This document shows, in pieces, positions 29,975-38,717 of a stretch of 64,000 nt of DNA. The stretch lies in the NCBI GenBank assembly GCA_015075745.1, contig JABTTW010000001.1, positions 248,001 through 312,000 on the forward strand, given 5' to 3'. The number at the start of each line of letters is the position of its first letter. The first letter of the stretch is position 1. The DNA is from Planctomycetia bacterium. GTDB taxonomy: Bacteria > Planctomycetota > Phycisphaerae > UBA1845 > UTPLA1. The notes under the pieces were generated by a model. That model saw only the letters and a list, made by a program, of their open reading frames with translations, was not told the DNA's origin and did not search any database. A program made the position numbers and the translations under genes.

Positions 29975-30382
29975 ATGACGACGACAACGAAGCCATGCAA
30001 GTCCACCCAAAAGGAAGATTGTTCGACGAAACCGGGTATCGAGGAGCTGCAACCTGATCGGCCCGCGTCGCAACACATGCTTATCGAGAGCATTGAATAT
30101 GAATGGGCGACGCCGCTGAATCTTCCGGGACTGCTTGTGTCGCCAAATGATGCTTCGTCGCCGACGCGGCAAACGCGCGAGACCACTTGTGACCTCATCG
30201 CTTCCGAAGACGGCGACATTGCGAGCGCCTGCCAGCTTCCGGGACGATTGGTAAGCGAGTCCGGCATGCCCGAGGCGTCGCGCTCGGAGCATTCCGTCTC
30301 TCCACCGCAAGCTGCCGTGGATTTTTGCAACGTATTAAACGAAGAACCAGTTGGCCCGCACACGGAGACAGTTCCATGTTGA
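29975..30382 (+). CDS. Small hypothetical protein upstream of glutamate dehydrogenase
   Basis: This is a 135-residue open frame with no recognised family. It is acidic, Ser/Thr/Pro-rich and probably poorly structured. It is supported by AAAGGTGA before ATG 29975, by its position as the first frame after the sigma54 promoter, and by an ATGTTGA overlap with gdhA implying translational coupling. It could alternatively be a leader with no protein function. Confidence 0.5.
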   Translation: MTTTTKPCKSTQKEDCSTKPGIEELQPDRPASQHMLIESIEYEWATPLNLPGLLVSPNDASSPTRQTRETTCDLIASEDGDIASACQLPGRLVSESGMPEASRSEHSVSPPQAAVDFCNVLNEEPVGPHTETVPC

Positions 30383-31725
30383 CAGAGACACCGACCATCG
30401 CGACGGAAGCCCGCGGCATCGTCGAGCCGACACTGACGGACCGTGCCGCTGAAGCGCTTGATTCACCGGTCCGCAGAAGTCTCTATAACACTGTTTTGCA
30501 ACAGTTCAACGCCGCCGCTGATTCAATGAGGTTGGATGCCGGCGTTCGAAAAATACTCGCCCGTCCCAAGAATGAGATTGTTGTGAACTTTCCGGTGCGC
30601 ATGGACGACGGCCACATTGAAATGTTCGTGGGTTACCGAGTGCAGCACAACGACGCACTGGGTCCCTTCAAGGGCGGCCTGCGCTACCATCCGCATGTCG
30701 AAATTGACGAAGTTCGCGCGTTGGCGGCATGGATGACCTGGAAGTGCGCCGTCGTAGGCGTGCCGTTCGGCGGCGCCAAGGGCGGCATTCAAATTGATCC
30801 GAGTGATTATTCGCGGGCTGAGATTGAGCACATCACGCGGCGCTTTGTCTTCGCGTTGGGCGATAACATCGGTCCCGAGTACGACATCCCGGCTCCCGAT
30901 GTGAACACGAATGCCCAGATCATGGCGTGGATACTTGACACCTATCTCTCGACGCGACCGGCACACGAACGGCAGTGCAACATCCACGTGGTCACTGGAA
31001 AGCCGATCGCCGCCGGCGGCAGCGAGGGCCGCGACAAAGCCACGGGCCAGGGCGTCGCATTCATCGTTGATGAATGGGCAAAAGACAACATGGTTGATCT
31101 GAGTCAGATGACATTCATGGTTCAGGGATTCGGTAACGTCGGGTCGTGGGCCGCGCGGCTACTTGTCCAGCGTGGCGCTCGATTGATCGCGGTCGAGGAC
31201 GTTACAGGCGCTGTTCGAAACGATAGCGGGATCGACCCCGAGGACTTGCTGACTTATGTCCGGCGGTCCGGCAGCCTGGACGCCTATCCCAAGGCCGAGG
31301 TGATCACTCATCGCGAGTTCTTCGGGACGAAGGCCGACTTGTTCGTTCCTGCCGCCATGGAGAATCAGATCACCGCGACGACCGCGCCATGGCTCAAGGT
31401 CCGACTGGTAGTCGAGGCGGCCAATGGTCCGACGGACGCCGAGGGCGACAGGCTTCTCCGACAGAACGGCGTCGAGCTGCTGCCGGACATCCTGTGCAAC
31501 AGCGGCGGCGTCATCGTGAGCTACTTCGAATGGCTCCAGAACAAGCGGAATGAGGCGTGGGATCTCGAAGAAGTTGACCGCCGTTTGCGAAGGATGATCA
31601 CAAACGCCTATCGGTCCGTGCGACGAACAGAAAAGGAATCGAACGTCGACCCGCGGACGGCCGCGTATCTCGTCGCACTAAAACGCCTCGAACGACTGTA
31701 CATGGAGCGGGGAATCTTCCCCTAG
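30376..31725 (+). CDS. gdhA: Glutamate dehydrogenase
   Basis: This 449-residue enzyme of the Glu/Leu/Phe/Val dehydrogenase family contains KGGLRYHPHV, the catalytic Lys region WKCAVVGVPFGGAKGGI, and PAPDVNTNAQIMAWI. The Rossmann motif is GFGNVGSWAARLL. It interconverts glutamate with 2-oxoglutarate and ammonia. ATG 30376 with GGAGACAG upstream is preferred over the longer frame to 30325. It is under the sigma54 promoter at 29892, consistent with nitrogen or carbon-starvation control, and in a region that also carries 2-oxoglutarate dehydrogenase E1. Confidence 0.93.
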   Translation: MLTETPTIATEARGIVEPTLTDRAAEALDSPVRRSLYNTVLQQFNAAADSMRLDAGVRKILARPKNEIVVNFPVRMDDGHIEMFVGYRVQHNDALGPFKGGLRYHPHVEIDEVRALAAWMTWKCAVVGVPFGGAKGGIQIDPSDYSRAEIEHITRRFVFALGDNIGPEYDIPAPDVNTNAQIMAWILDTYLSTRPAHERQCNIHVVTGKPIAAGGSEGRDKATGQGVAFIVDEWAKDNMVDLSQMTFMVQGFGNVGSWAARLLVQRGARLIAVEDVTGAVRNDSGIDPEDLLTYVRRSGSLDAYPKAEVITHREFFGTKADLFVPAAMENQITATTAPWLKVRLVVEAANGPTDAEGDRLLRQNGVELLPDILCNSGGVIVSYFEWLQNKRNEAWDLEEVDRRLRRMITNAYRSVRRTEKESNVDPRTAAYLVALKRLERLYMERGIFP

Positions 31726-31787
31726 TGATACAGAGTCGAAGCATAAGGATATCGCGATCGAGGAATCGCATTTTTTGGGAGTCAGTC

Positions 31788-31990
31788 ATGGCAGATGCAA
31801 TTTACGTTCACAACTCGAACTCAATCACGAAACTGGCCCAAATCAAGGCAGACCTCGCCGCGAGTCCGTCGCTTCAGGCATTCTGGATTCTTCGTGTTGG
31901 ATTCACGATTGCGCCGATCGTTGCCGGGTTCGATAAGTTTTTTCACTGGCTCGTTAACTGGGACCAATACGTCGCCCCGATCACCGCTAA
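31788..31990 (+). pseudogene. DoxX-like membrane protein, 5' part interrupted by IS1380
   Basis: ATG 31788 (GGGAG upstream) begins MADAIYVHNSNS. The hydrophobic run ILRVGFTIAPIVAGFDKFF and then NWDQYVAPITAN belong to a DoxX-like small membrane family. The insertion sequence interrupts the gene after the CTAA at 31987-31990, and the frame then hits a stop inside the element. Joining 31788-31990 to 33586-33868 restores 161 codons in frame. It follows gdhA by about 60 bases and may have been in its operon. Confidence 0.85.
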
Positions 31991-33581
31991 CCCGCATATT
32001 TCATCAGTGATCTTCGAATGGTGATGGACGGAGTTTTTCGGCTTTGTGCGTGAGCGGAGGGATGAAGGTGGAGGTTGGGGCGCGCAGAGCCCCCTTACCC
32101 CCAAGCGGTGATCAGGTTGTTTTTCGGGTCATGATGGGGCGGGCGGGATCAGGCGGAGTCGTGGAACCAGGGATCGCCACAGGTCCTGCAGGGGGCAGCT
32201 GCTCGACAGTCGCAGTACGACGCGGCGCACGGAGACGACCACCCGCGCGGCGACCTTGAGGAGTTTCAGGCGAATGGTGTTCACCTGGGCCTCGGCCAGT
32301 TCGGTGCCGGCCAGGGCCGTGCGGCGCAGCGTTTCCACCAGGACGTAGGCCGCCGAGGACAACAGCAGCCGGAACTGATTGGCCAGGAAGGCGTGGCAAC
32401 TGGTGCGATCGGCGAAGAGCCCGAGCTGCTGCTCCTTGATGCGGTTCTCCATGTCGCCGCGGGCCGTGTACAGACCGTCGTAGATATCGTTCGGCGTGCG
32501 GTCGGTCAGGTTGGTCACCACGAATCGAACGTTGGGCCCCTGAACCAGCCGCTCGGCCTTGACGATCACGCGGCGCGGGCGATCCCAGGTCTGCGCCGCG
32601 TACTCGATCTCGTGGAAGTTCCGCACCTTCTGCTGCGTGGTGGCGAACTGGGCCTCGGCCGCCTGCATGAAGGACTCGGCCGCTTTCTCCAGGACGGTGT
32701 TGCGGGCCAGGCCCAGCACGTACTTGACGCCGTGCCGGTCGCACCATTTCATCATTCGCCGGCGGCAGAAGCCGGAATCCCCGCGGACGATGATCCGCAC
32801 CCCGGGCCACGCCTGTCGCAAGCGCTGCACCAGCAGCTTCAGGATGGGCCAGGCGTGATGGGCCCCGTCGATGTTGCTGGGCCGCAGGTAGGAGACCAGC
32901 AGCCGCGAGCCGCAGAACACATACAGCGGTAGGAAGCAGTGGTGGTCGTAATAGCCGTGGAAGAAGCGGCCTTCCTGGTTGCCGTGGATCGGATCGTCGG
33001 TCGCGTCGAAGTCGAGGATCAATTCCTCCGGCGGCGATTCATAGGACGCGATGAACTGCTCCACCAGCACACGCGACATTCGTGCCAGGTCGCCGCGCGT
33101 GACGCGGTTCTCCAGCCGGCACAAGGTCGGACTGCTGGCCAGCGGCTCATCCGCGCTCGGCGGCCGCCCGGTCAGGACCGCCAGCACGGGATCGCTCCGC
33201 AGGGCTTGATGGTCGTTGAGATCTTCGTAGCCCATCGCAATGGCAAAGATGCGCTGGGCCAGCATGACCCGCTGGTCATGTTGAATTCGGGCCGGATCAC
33301 GCGGGTCGTTGATGACCCCGGCCAGTTGATCGACCAGGCCCAGACGCCGCTCGACCTCCCGAAGCAGCAGACCCCCGGCGTCTGAGGTGAGCGTTCCGCC
33401 TGTGAAATCGGCCACGATTTTCTTGCGGCCGAGACTGGAAAAGAACATCGGTTTGCTGTTACAGTCTGTCACGAAAAAGCCTCCCTGCCTATGGACCGGA
33501 ATGTTCTTACGAAACCCCAGTCTACAGGGCTTCGAGGCTTTTTCTATTCCTATTCAACGCCGACCTGATGAAATATTCGGG
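31991..33581 (-). mobile_element. IS1380-family insertion sequence, apparently intact
   Basis: A 1591-bp element bounded by inverted repeats CCCGCATATTTCATCAG (31991-32007) and CTGATGAAATATTCGGG (33565-33581), one mismatch in 17, with a 4-bp target duplication CTAA on each side (31987-31990 and 33582-33585). It carries one transposase gene on the minus strand. Clean excision would restore the host gene, so the insertion is recent. Confidence 0.93.
32129..33472 (-). CDS. IS1380-family transposase
   Basis: This 447-residue DDE transposase has the N-terminal region FTGGTLTSDAGGLLLREVER. Catalytic acidic segments are ILDFDATDDPIHG, IIVRGDSGFCRR and ARGDMENRIKEQQLG, and the family tail is RLKLLKVAARVVVSVRR. 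It catalyses cut-and-paste movement of the surrounding element. The frame is uninterrupted, so it may be active. Confidence 0.93.
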   Translation of the reverse strand: MTDCNSKPMFFSSLGRKKIVADFTGGTLTSDAGGLLLREVERRLGLVDQLAGVINDPRDPARIQHDQRVMLAQRIFAIAMGYEDLNDHQALRSDPVLAVLTGRPPSADEPLASSPTLCRLENRVTRGDLARMSRVLVEQFIASYESPPEELILDFDATDDPIHGNQEGRFFHGYYDHHCFLPLYVFCGSRLLVSYLRPSNIDGAHHAWPILKLLVQRLRQAWPGVRIIVRGDSGFCRRRMMKWCDRHGVKYVLGLARNTVLEKAAESFMQAAEAQFATTQQKVRNFHEIEYAAQTWDRPRRVIVKAERLVQGPNVRFVVTNLTDRTPNDIYDGLYTARGDMENRIKEQQLGLFADRTSCHAFLANQFRLLLSSAAYVLVETLRRTALAGTELAEAQVNTIRLKLLKVAARVVVSVRRVVLRLSSSCPLQDLWRSLVPRLRLIPPAPS

Positions 33582-33585
33582 CTAA

Positions 33586-33868
33586 TCTCGTGGGTGGGAA
33601 TACCCACGGGTTCATGCTCGGGGTCGGTGTTATCGAGATCGTCGCCGGAATCGGCGTCGCCCTCTGGCCTCGGGTTTTCGCCTATGTGGTCGCGGCATGG
33701 CTCCTGGGAATCATCGCCAACCTGCTGATGATTCCGGGATACTACGACCTTGCATTGCGCGACCTTGGCCTGGCCCTGGGTGCTCTGGCGCTTGCACGAC
33801 TGAGCAAACTTCACGGGCCCGAGCGGCCCTTGAGTGGTCTGTTCTCAAGGAAGAGCACGGTTCTGTAG
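33586..33868 (+). pseudogene. DoxX-like membrane protein, 3' part
   Basis: The frame continues the host protein as LVGGNTHGFMLGVGVIEIVA and then hydrophobic segments FAYVVAAWLLGIIANLL and DLGLALGALALARL. With the 5' part it forms a four-helix membrane protein. As it stands the gene is split and presumably null. An internal GTG at 33590 could start a truncated product, but no ribosome site is seen. Confidence 0.85.
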
Positions 33869-33942
33869 CGTACCCAAAACTTCACCAGGGGTAAGACGGA
33901 TCGGCCTCAAGCCAAAGACCCGGCAGACGGAAAGGAAATCCC

Positions 33943-34290
33943 ATGCAAGTTCAAATTGTTACGCAGAGCCATCCTCTGGGTGATTGGAGTCGAGAGCACC
34001 TGCAAAATCGGCTTCGGCGTTCCCTGGCTCGTTTCGTCCATCGTATCGAAAGCGTGACGGTTAGCTTTGAGGACGTGAACGGGCCGCGCGGCGGAATCGA
34101 CATCCAGTGTCGCATAAGGCTGCTCATGTTTCCGCGCGGAGAAATAAATGTTTCGGCGGTGGGGAAGTCGGCCTATTTGGCGATGCACAACGCGATCCAA
34201 CGAGCCAAGCGGCGGCTAAGAAGGGCGGCTCCAGACCGGAGTCGTGACGCCGCGCACTATAATCTGCACAGTCTGAAGCTTGGATTGTAG
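33943..34290 (+). CDS. hpf: Ribosome hibernation promoting factor (HPF/RaiA family)
   Basis: This 115-residue protein has the beta-alpha-beta layout of the short HPF family: HLQNRLRRSLARFVHRIESV, a central acidic strand VTVSFEDVNGPRGGIDIQC, and YLAMHNAIQRAKRRLRR. It would bind the 30S decoding centre and inactivate ribosomes during quiescence. GGAAAGGAAA precedes ATG 33943. Hibernation factors sit with universal stress genes in dormancy regulons, fitting this neighbourhood. Confidence 0.8.
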   Translation: MQVQIVTQSHPLGDWSREHLQNRLRRSLARFVHRIESVTVSFEDVNGPRGGIDIQCRIRLLMFPRGEINVSAVGKSAYLAMHNAIQRAKRRLRRAAPDRSRDAAHYNLHSLKLGL

Positions 34291-34357
34291 ACCATGATAG
34301 CGAGCGAGATTTTCCCCTTTCGTTAAGCGAATTGGGACTTGCAGAGGGAGTCCAGTC

Positions 34358-34744
34358 ATGAACGTCAAGATTACCGACATAGAGCGAAACGGGGCTCGTG
34401 CACGGAGTGAATTGCCCCGCGAGTCCGATCGACTCATGAGAGTGGATCGCATAAGCAGACGGGCATTTCAGCGTGAGCTGAAACGAGCCAATTTTATCGA
34501 TACGGAAAAAGCGCCACTAACGCCCGAGACCGCGCGCCCGACGAAGGTGTTTACGGAGTGCCGACCCACCCATGAGCAGATTCGTTTCCGCGCGCAGGAG
34601 CGTTACGAGGCGAGGATGTTAAGCGGCGTTGCCGGTGATGAGTTGAGCGACTGGCTCGCTGCCGAGCAGGATTGCTGGCGGGAGTCAATGACAGCCTGGC
34701 ATCGATTGCAGGCGGCGTTGACACTAACGGAAGCAGGGACATAA
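34358..34744 (+). CDS. DUF2934 protein (first of three)
   Basis: This 128-residue protein ends in a DUF2934-like helical motif: QIRFRAQERYEARMLSG followed by DELSDWLAAEQDCWRE. The N-terminal 70 residues are charged and unmatched. GAGGGAG lies before ATG 34358. The family is uncharacterised and common in Alphaproteobacteria and Planctomycetes. Two other DUF2934 genes lie 5-6 kb downstream, so the domain is amplified in this cluster. Confidence 0.72.
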   Translation: MNVKITDIERNGARARSELPRESDRLMRVDRISRRAFQRELKRANFIDTEKAPLTPETARPTKVFTECRPTHEQIRFRAQERYEARMLSGVAGDELSDWLAAEQDCWRESMTAWHRLQAALTLTEAGT

Positions 34745-35056
34745 GAGTCACCACCCGCGGAATTTGTGCGCCGCGGCGAGACAGGTTTCGTTGTTTCTGA
34801 CATCCAGGACGCCATCGGCCGGAGCATTGGAACAGCATTGGCTAATCGCGAGCATGCTGATAAGATAGAGCACAAGAGCCGGCAAGTAACCGAAAATCAG
34901 TTCTCATGGACCGACATCGCCTGTCGCACCGAGGAAGTCTACGCGTCCGTATTGTAGCCTTCTCGTCGTAGCTGTTTGCGATGCGGTCTTGAGCGCCTTT
35001 GGTTGCCAGGTAGGTGCGCATACGGCAAGTATTAACACAAGCCCGTGGAGAAGCCC
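34745..35056. other. Gene-free stretch before the DUF488 operon
   Basis: No gene is supported. TTGGCTAATCGCGAGC near 34838 has GG-N10-GC geometry but a poor -12 box, so I do not call it a promoter. Confidence 0.35.
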
Positions 35057-35581
35057 ATGTCCGCAGGGAAAGCCAAGGCAAAACGCATGTCTGGCGTCCC
35101 AATTAAGCATGGGACGTCTCCGGCAATTTCCCGCTCGTCGCATGCTTCGCGAGCAGCTAATGAAGGCCGCCAACAGCGAAGGACACCCGAGCGCAGGACG
35201 AAGCGCAAGGTCGATCGAATTCGAATCAAGCGCGCCTATGATACAGCGACCGCTCCGGACGGGCATCGGGTGCTCGTAGACCACATCTGGCCACGCGGGC
35301 TCTCGAAAGATGTCCTCCGGATCGAAACTTGGCTCAAGACAATCGCTCCGAGCACGCCGCTGCGAAAGTGGTTCGACCACGAGCCGGAGAAGTGGGACGG
35401 ATTCCGCGCGAAATACGCCGCGGAGCTTCGCCAGAAGCCGGACGAGGTCACATTTCTCTTGGAACTCGCCCGCGAGGGTGTCGTAACGCTCGTCTACGCC
35501 GCTCGCGATGAAGCGCACAACAACGCATTGGCGCTGGCAGAATTCCTGCGCGGACTAGAATACAGCTCAAGGAGAAGGTGA
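35057..35581 (+). CDS. DUF488 protein (YeaO-like)
   Basis: The C-terminal 120 residues match DUF488: RIRIKRAYDTATAPDGHRVL, VDHIWPRGLSKDVLRIETWL, APSTPLRKWFDHEPEKWDGF. The N-terminal 55 residues are basic and low in complexity. The family has no established function. The start ATG 35057 has GGAG nearby. Its TGA overlaps the ATG of the next small gene, beginning a three-gene overlapping operon that ends with hemerythrin. Confidence 0.85.
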   Translation: MSAGKAKAKRMSGVPIKHGTSPAISRSSHASRAANEGRQQRRTPERRTKRKVDRIRIKRAYDTATAPDGHRVLVDHIWPRGLSKDVLRIETWLKTIAPSTPLRKWFDHEPEKWDGFRAKYAAELRQKPDEVTFLLELAREGVVTLVYAARDEAHNNALALAEFLRGLEYSSRRR

Positions 35582-35763
35582 TGCGTACCAAAGAAGTCGG
35601 CACTACTCATCCTCGCGCGGAATGCGATCTCGACGAAATCCTCGCGGACAAGCGAATGCTCTCTGAGGGCTGCCCGAATGTACAGCCGATTGCACAGCTT
35701 CCGAAGTCGTCCCCGTGCCAGCCGGAGAAATCGGCTTCGGAAACCGAAAAGGAGCGTCAATGA
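35581..35763 (+). CDS. 60-residue protein with ERML-EGCPN motif
   Basis: This small protein is tightly placed between DUF488 and hemerythrin, overlapping both (TGATG and ATGA). It contains DKRMLSEGCPNVQPI, nearly repeated as VERMLYEGCPNVNAI in the membrane protein at 40145. AAGGAGAAGG precedes it. There is no known family; the conserved Cys suggests a metal or redox role, which is only a guess. Confidence 0.7.
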   Translation: MRTKEVGTTHPRAECDLDEILADKRMLSEGCPNVQPIAQLPKSSPCQPEKSASETEKERQ

Positions 35764-36317
35764 TTTCTCTCAATGTAAATTCGCCCATACATGACTTTGA
35801 CGAGCCCCTCGGTCTTTTGTCTGACTGCCATCGCCGGATCGAACACTTTCTCGCGGCGCTCATTCGAGTGGCGCAGGAGTTCGGCGACCGTGCGCTTACG
35901 GCAGAAGCTGCTAATGCCATCCGAGTCTGCCGACGCTATTTCACTCTTGCGGCTCCCAGGCACACGGCTGATGAGGAAGAATCGTTGTTTCCTCGGATGA
36001 GGGCTGCCGCCGACGCGCTCGGAGAGTCCTACGAGGCTCTCGATAGGCTGGAGGCCGACCATGAGGAGGCCCAAGACCTTCACGCAAGAGTCGATGGCGT
36101 GCTCGAACAATGGTTGAGCGAAGGGCTGCTCCCGGCGACCCAATTACGGGAACTGCTTGCAATGCTTGAGAAGCTTCAGGCGCTGTATCTGGAACACATC
36201 GGCATCGAAGACCGGGAGATATTTCCAGTGGCGGCTGATTTGCTATCAGCGGAGCAACTCGCGGACGTCGGACGCGAAATGCAAGATCGAAGGCGAACTA
36301 TGCATTTAGATGTTTAG
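35760..36317 (+). CDS. Hemerythrin HHE-domain protein
   Basis: This 185-residue four-helix protein has the metal-binding pattern SDCHRRIEHFL, RHTADEEESLFPRM, EADHEEAQDLH and LEHIGIEDREIFP, giving His and Glu ligands for a di-iron site. Such proteins bind O2 or NO or repair iron centres. AAAAGGAG before ATG 35760 decides this start over an upstream one. It is coupled by ATGA to the small gene before it. Confidence 0.9.
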   Translation: MISLNVNSPIHDFDEPLGLLSDCHRRIEHFLAALIRVAQEFGDRALTAEAANAIRVCRRYFTLAAPRHTADEEESLFPRMRAAADALGESYEALDRLEADHEEAQDLHARVDGVLEQWLSEGLLPATQLRELLAMLEKLQALYLEHIGIEDREIFPVAADLLSAEQLADVGREMQDRRRTMHLDV

Positions 36318-36425
36318 AGCTCAACGAGCCTTCTGAGGCGCCCTCCGCCCTGCGATTGGGCAATGGTTTGTAGTTGCCTCCATTATTCAAGTTTATTCGT
36401 AAGGACAAGGCGTCGACGGTGATCG

Positions 36426-36710
36426 ATGAGACTCGAACGTATCAAGCACGGCACGCGGCTTCGAGTCCGGCAATCGGTCGTGAGTCCGTCGAGGGGGCTC
36501 TGGACGACGACAACGGAGGGGACGTTCTTGCAGTATTACAAGGAAAGACGTTCAGTTCTTCAGAATTGGTTCGCCCACAGTGAATCCGGGCAGCTCCCGC
36601 TCATGCGCCTGAGAATCCTATTGGACGATGGAAGCATCACGGACCTCGTATTGCAGCGAGATGTCGAGATCGAGGTTCTCTCAAAAGTAACGGACGCCGG
36701 GGCCGTCTAG
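36426..36710 (+). CDS. Conserved small hypothetical (WTTT...WFAHS pattern)
   Basis: This 94-residue protein reads GTRLRVRQ, GLWTTTTEGTFLQYY, NWFAHSESGQLPLMRL and LLDDGSITDLVLQRDVEIEV. I recall a planctomycete hypothetical family with the same WTT.V.G....WFAHS..D layout, probably an SH3-like beta barrel. The ribosome site is weak. It lies convergent to the NuoF gene. Function unknown. Confidence 0.6.
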   Translation: MRLERIKHGTRLRVRQSVVSPSRGLWTTTTEGTFLQYYKERRSVLQNWFAHSESGQLPLMRLRILLDDGSITDLVLQRDVEIEVLSKVTDAGAV

Positions 36711-36763
36711 TACCGACTGCGTATTTGTCGATATTATTTTTCAATCCGTCGCGGCGCCCTCCA

Positions 36764-38284
36764 CTAGCGGCTTTCAAGCCACTGCCGCAGAGTGTCGTTG
36801 ACTTGTTTTTCCAGGTCGACGCTGCCTGATCGCGCGAGCGCGAGGAACGCCTCCCGCACGTCGGGTTCCAGATGGATGGACACCGGTCCATGGGACGTAG
36901 CGGCTGGCGCCGCCGGTTTGGGAACAGGATGCCGCGGCACGCTGTAGCTCCAATCGGGATTCTTGTGCTCTTGGAACTCGTCGTACTCGAATGCACCGAT
37001 GGCTTCGTTGAAATCCTTGATCTTCGGGATCGGCACCGTCTCTCGGGCCTCCGCGCTCCCCGCCTGCAATGCGTCAAACTCATGCCGAAAACGCGTCATC
37101 AGGCTGGTTATCAACATCGAACCCTGGACCGGCAGGTAGCATCGGTTGGCCTGGGGTGCGTGTTGCGCGCCTGCAAGCGCTCGATCGAAGTCGTCCTCGC
37201 CCGCTCCCTCCATCGAGAAGTATTTGTCCAGCGTGGTCGAGGCCGTTCGCAAACCGTGCTTGCATGCCGTGCATTGATTGCACGATTCCACGTATAGAAA
37301 CCGCGCCACCATTTGCGCGATCCGCGGCGCGCTTGTACCCTCACAATAGGCAATGAATCCGGCAGATCCCAGGCCGCTGCCGATCATATGCAGCGAGCCA
37401 AACTCCGCCGGTGTATCAAATTTATCAGGCATGATCACGCCCGTAGCGACGCCCGAGAGCACTACCTTGAAGTCCCGTCCCTGGCTTGGACCGCCGGCCA
37501 CTTCATAAAGCAATTGACGAATGGTGATTCCTGCCGGTCGCTCGTAGACGCCCGGCCGCGATACATCCCCGCACAGCGTAAAGATGCAGGTGCCCGGCGT
37601 ATCCGCCGTGCCGATCGCGCGAAAGTTCGCCGCCCCGTTGCGTACTATGCTCGCAACGTGGGCAAAGGTTTCTGCGTTGTTGACCAGCGCCGGATTCGGA
37701 GAGCCCGGCTTGGCGAATAAGCCAAGCTCGTACGGTGGATAATGTGCTTCTCGTGGGAGCGGCCCTGCACCATCAATGACGTTTAGCAGCGCCTTTTCCT
37801 CGCCGAGCAGGTATTCCTCCGGCCCCTCCACGATCGTGAACCGCAGGCCCTCCAGCAGGCCCATTTTCCAGAACTCGTTCAGAGCATCCTTGATACGCTG
37901 AATTTCCAATGCAAACGACGTCTTGAGACCAATGTACAGATGCTGCGCCCCGATGACATGCGCCGCTATCAACATGCCCTCGATTGTCGAATATGGGTTC
38001 TTGCGAAGAAGATAGCGGTCCTTAAACGTCCCCGGCTCTCCCTCCGCCGCATTGCAAACCACGAATCGCGTCGGGCACGAATGCGTCTGCAGAGTCCGCC
38101 ACTTGGTGCCGGTCGGAAAACCAGCCCCGCCCCGGCCGCGCAATCCCGACTGTCGGATTTCGTTCAATACAAGCTCGGACGTCAGCGATCGTGCTTTGAC
38201 AACGGCATTCTCGCCCGTGTCTTCCAGATATGCTTGGTAGGATCCGTAAGCCTCACGCGGTAATAGCCAGTATGGATTCTGCAT
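36764..38284 (-). CDS. nuoF: NuoF-like NADH dehydrogenase subunit with C-terminal RHH-like tail
   Basis: This 506-residue complex I 51-kDa-type subunit has GLRGRGGAGFPTGTKW (FMN/NADH site), CNAAEGEPGTFKDR, and the N3 iron-sulfur motif ESCNQCTACKHG with a distal Cys in NRCYLP. An SLBB domain lies between. It would oxidise NADH and pass electrons through FMN and one Fe-S cluster. No other Nuo subunit is nearby. The last 45 residues (VSIHLEPDVREAFLALARSG and LEKQVNDTLRQWL) look like a ribbon-helix-helix module not normal for NuoF. ATG 38284 has GGAGACGAG upstream. Confidence 0.87.
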   Translation of the reverse strand: MQNPYWLLPREAYGSYQAYLEDTGENAVVKARSLTSELVLNEIRQSGLRGRGGAGFPTGTKWRTLQTHSCPTRFVVCNAAEGEPGTFKDRYLLRKNPYSTIEGMLIAAHVIGAQHLYIGLKTSFALEIQRIKDALNEFWKMGLLEGLRFTIVEGPEEYLLGEEKALLNVIDGAGPLPREAHYPPYELGLFAKPGSPNPALVNNAETFAHVASIVRNGAANFRAIGTADTPGTCIFTLCGDVSRPGVYERPAGITIRQLLYEVAGGPSQGRDFKVVLSGVATGVIMPDKFDTPAEFGSLHMIGSGLGSAGFIAYCEGTSAPRIAQMVARFLYVESCNQCTACKHGLRTASTTLDKYFSMEGAGEDDFDRALAGAQHAPQANRCYLPVQGSMLITSLMTRFRHEFDALQAGSAEARETVPIPKIKDFNEAIGAFEYDEFQEHKNPDWSYSVPRHPVPKPAAPAATSHGPVSIHLEPDVREAFLALARSGSVDLEKQVNDTLRQWLESR

Positions 38285-38717
38285 GCTCGTCTCCTTCGCG
38301 TAGTAGAAGTCGCCGGTTGACTGAATCCGGCACTTCACGTTCCACACAAGCCTCCGTGGGCTGCGGCAGTGCGCCCGTGAGGGTAACTGGAGTTGGCGAT
38401 TCTCTCGTCAATCCCGGTTTCGGCCCATCTTACAGACATCGATTGCGAAACTCTGCGCGTCAGCAAAGGGCATCATGCGGAACGCAAGGGCTCGACGGTG
38501 ACGGTTCAATTCTTCCCGAAGGGACACAACGCCCCGCTCCCAGCAACCATCCAACCGAGATTCTGATCAAAAAACGCGGTTTTTTTGTCAAATCATGGTT
38601 GGCACGTTGATTGCCCATATACGTTCGGCGAGGGAGATGATTGTTGGTCATACCTTCGAAGGGGCGCTGCTGCGAGTGGCAGCCGCCAAGGACTTTTTAC
38701 GTCAAAGGAGACGCACA
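38285..38717. other. Divergent regulatory region between nuoF and rhodanese genes
   Basis: No gene is supported. It contains the sigma54 promoter at 38600-38614 and CCAACCGAGATTC at 38551-38563. Confidence 0.5.
38600..38614 (+). promoter_or_regulatory. sigma54 -24/-12 promoter for the rhodanese gene
   Basis: TGGCAC-GTTGA-TTGC matches the RpoN consensus with correct GG-N10-GC spacing, about 105 bases before the gene. This is the same distance as at adh. Confidence 0.78.

Noticed and set aside
34838..34853. TTGGCTAATCGCGAGC as a sigma54 promoter
   Set aside because: GG/GC spacing fits but the -12 element is GAGC and the gene is over 200 bases away.
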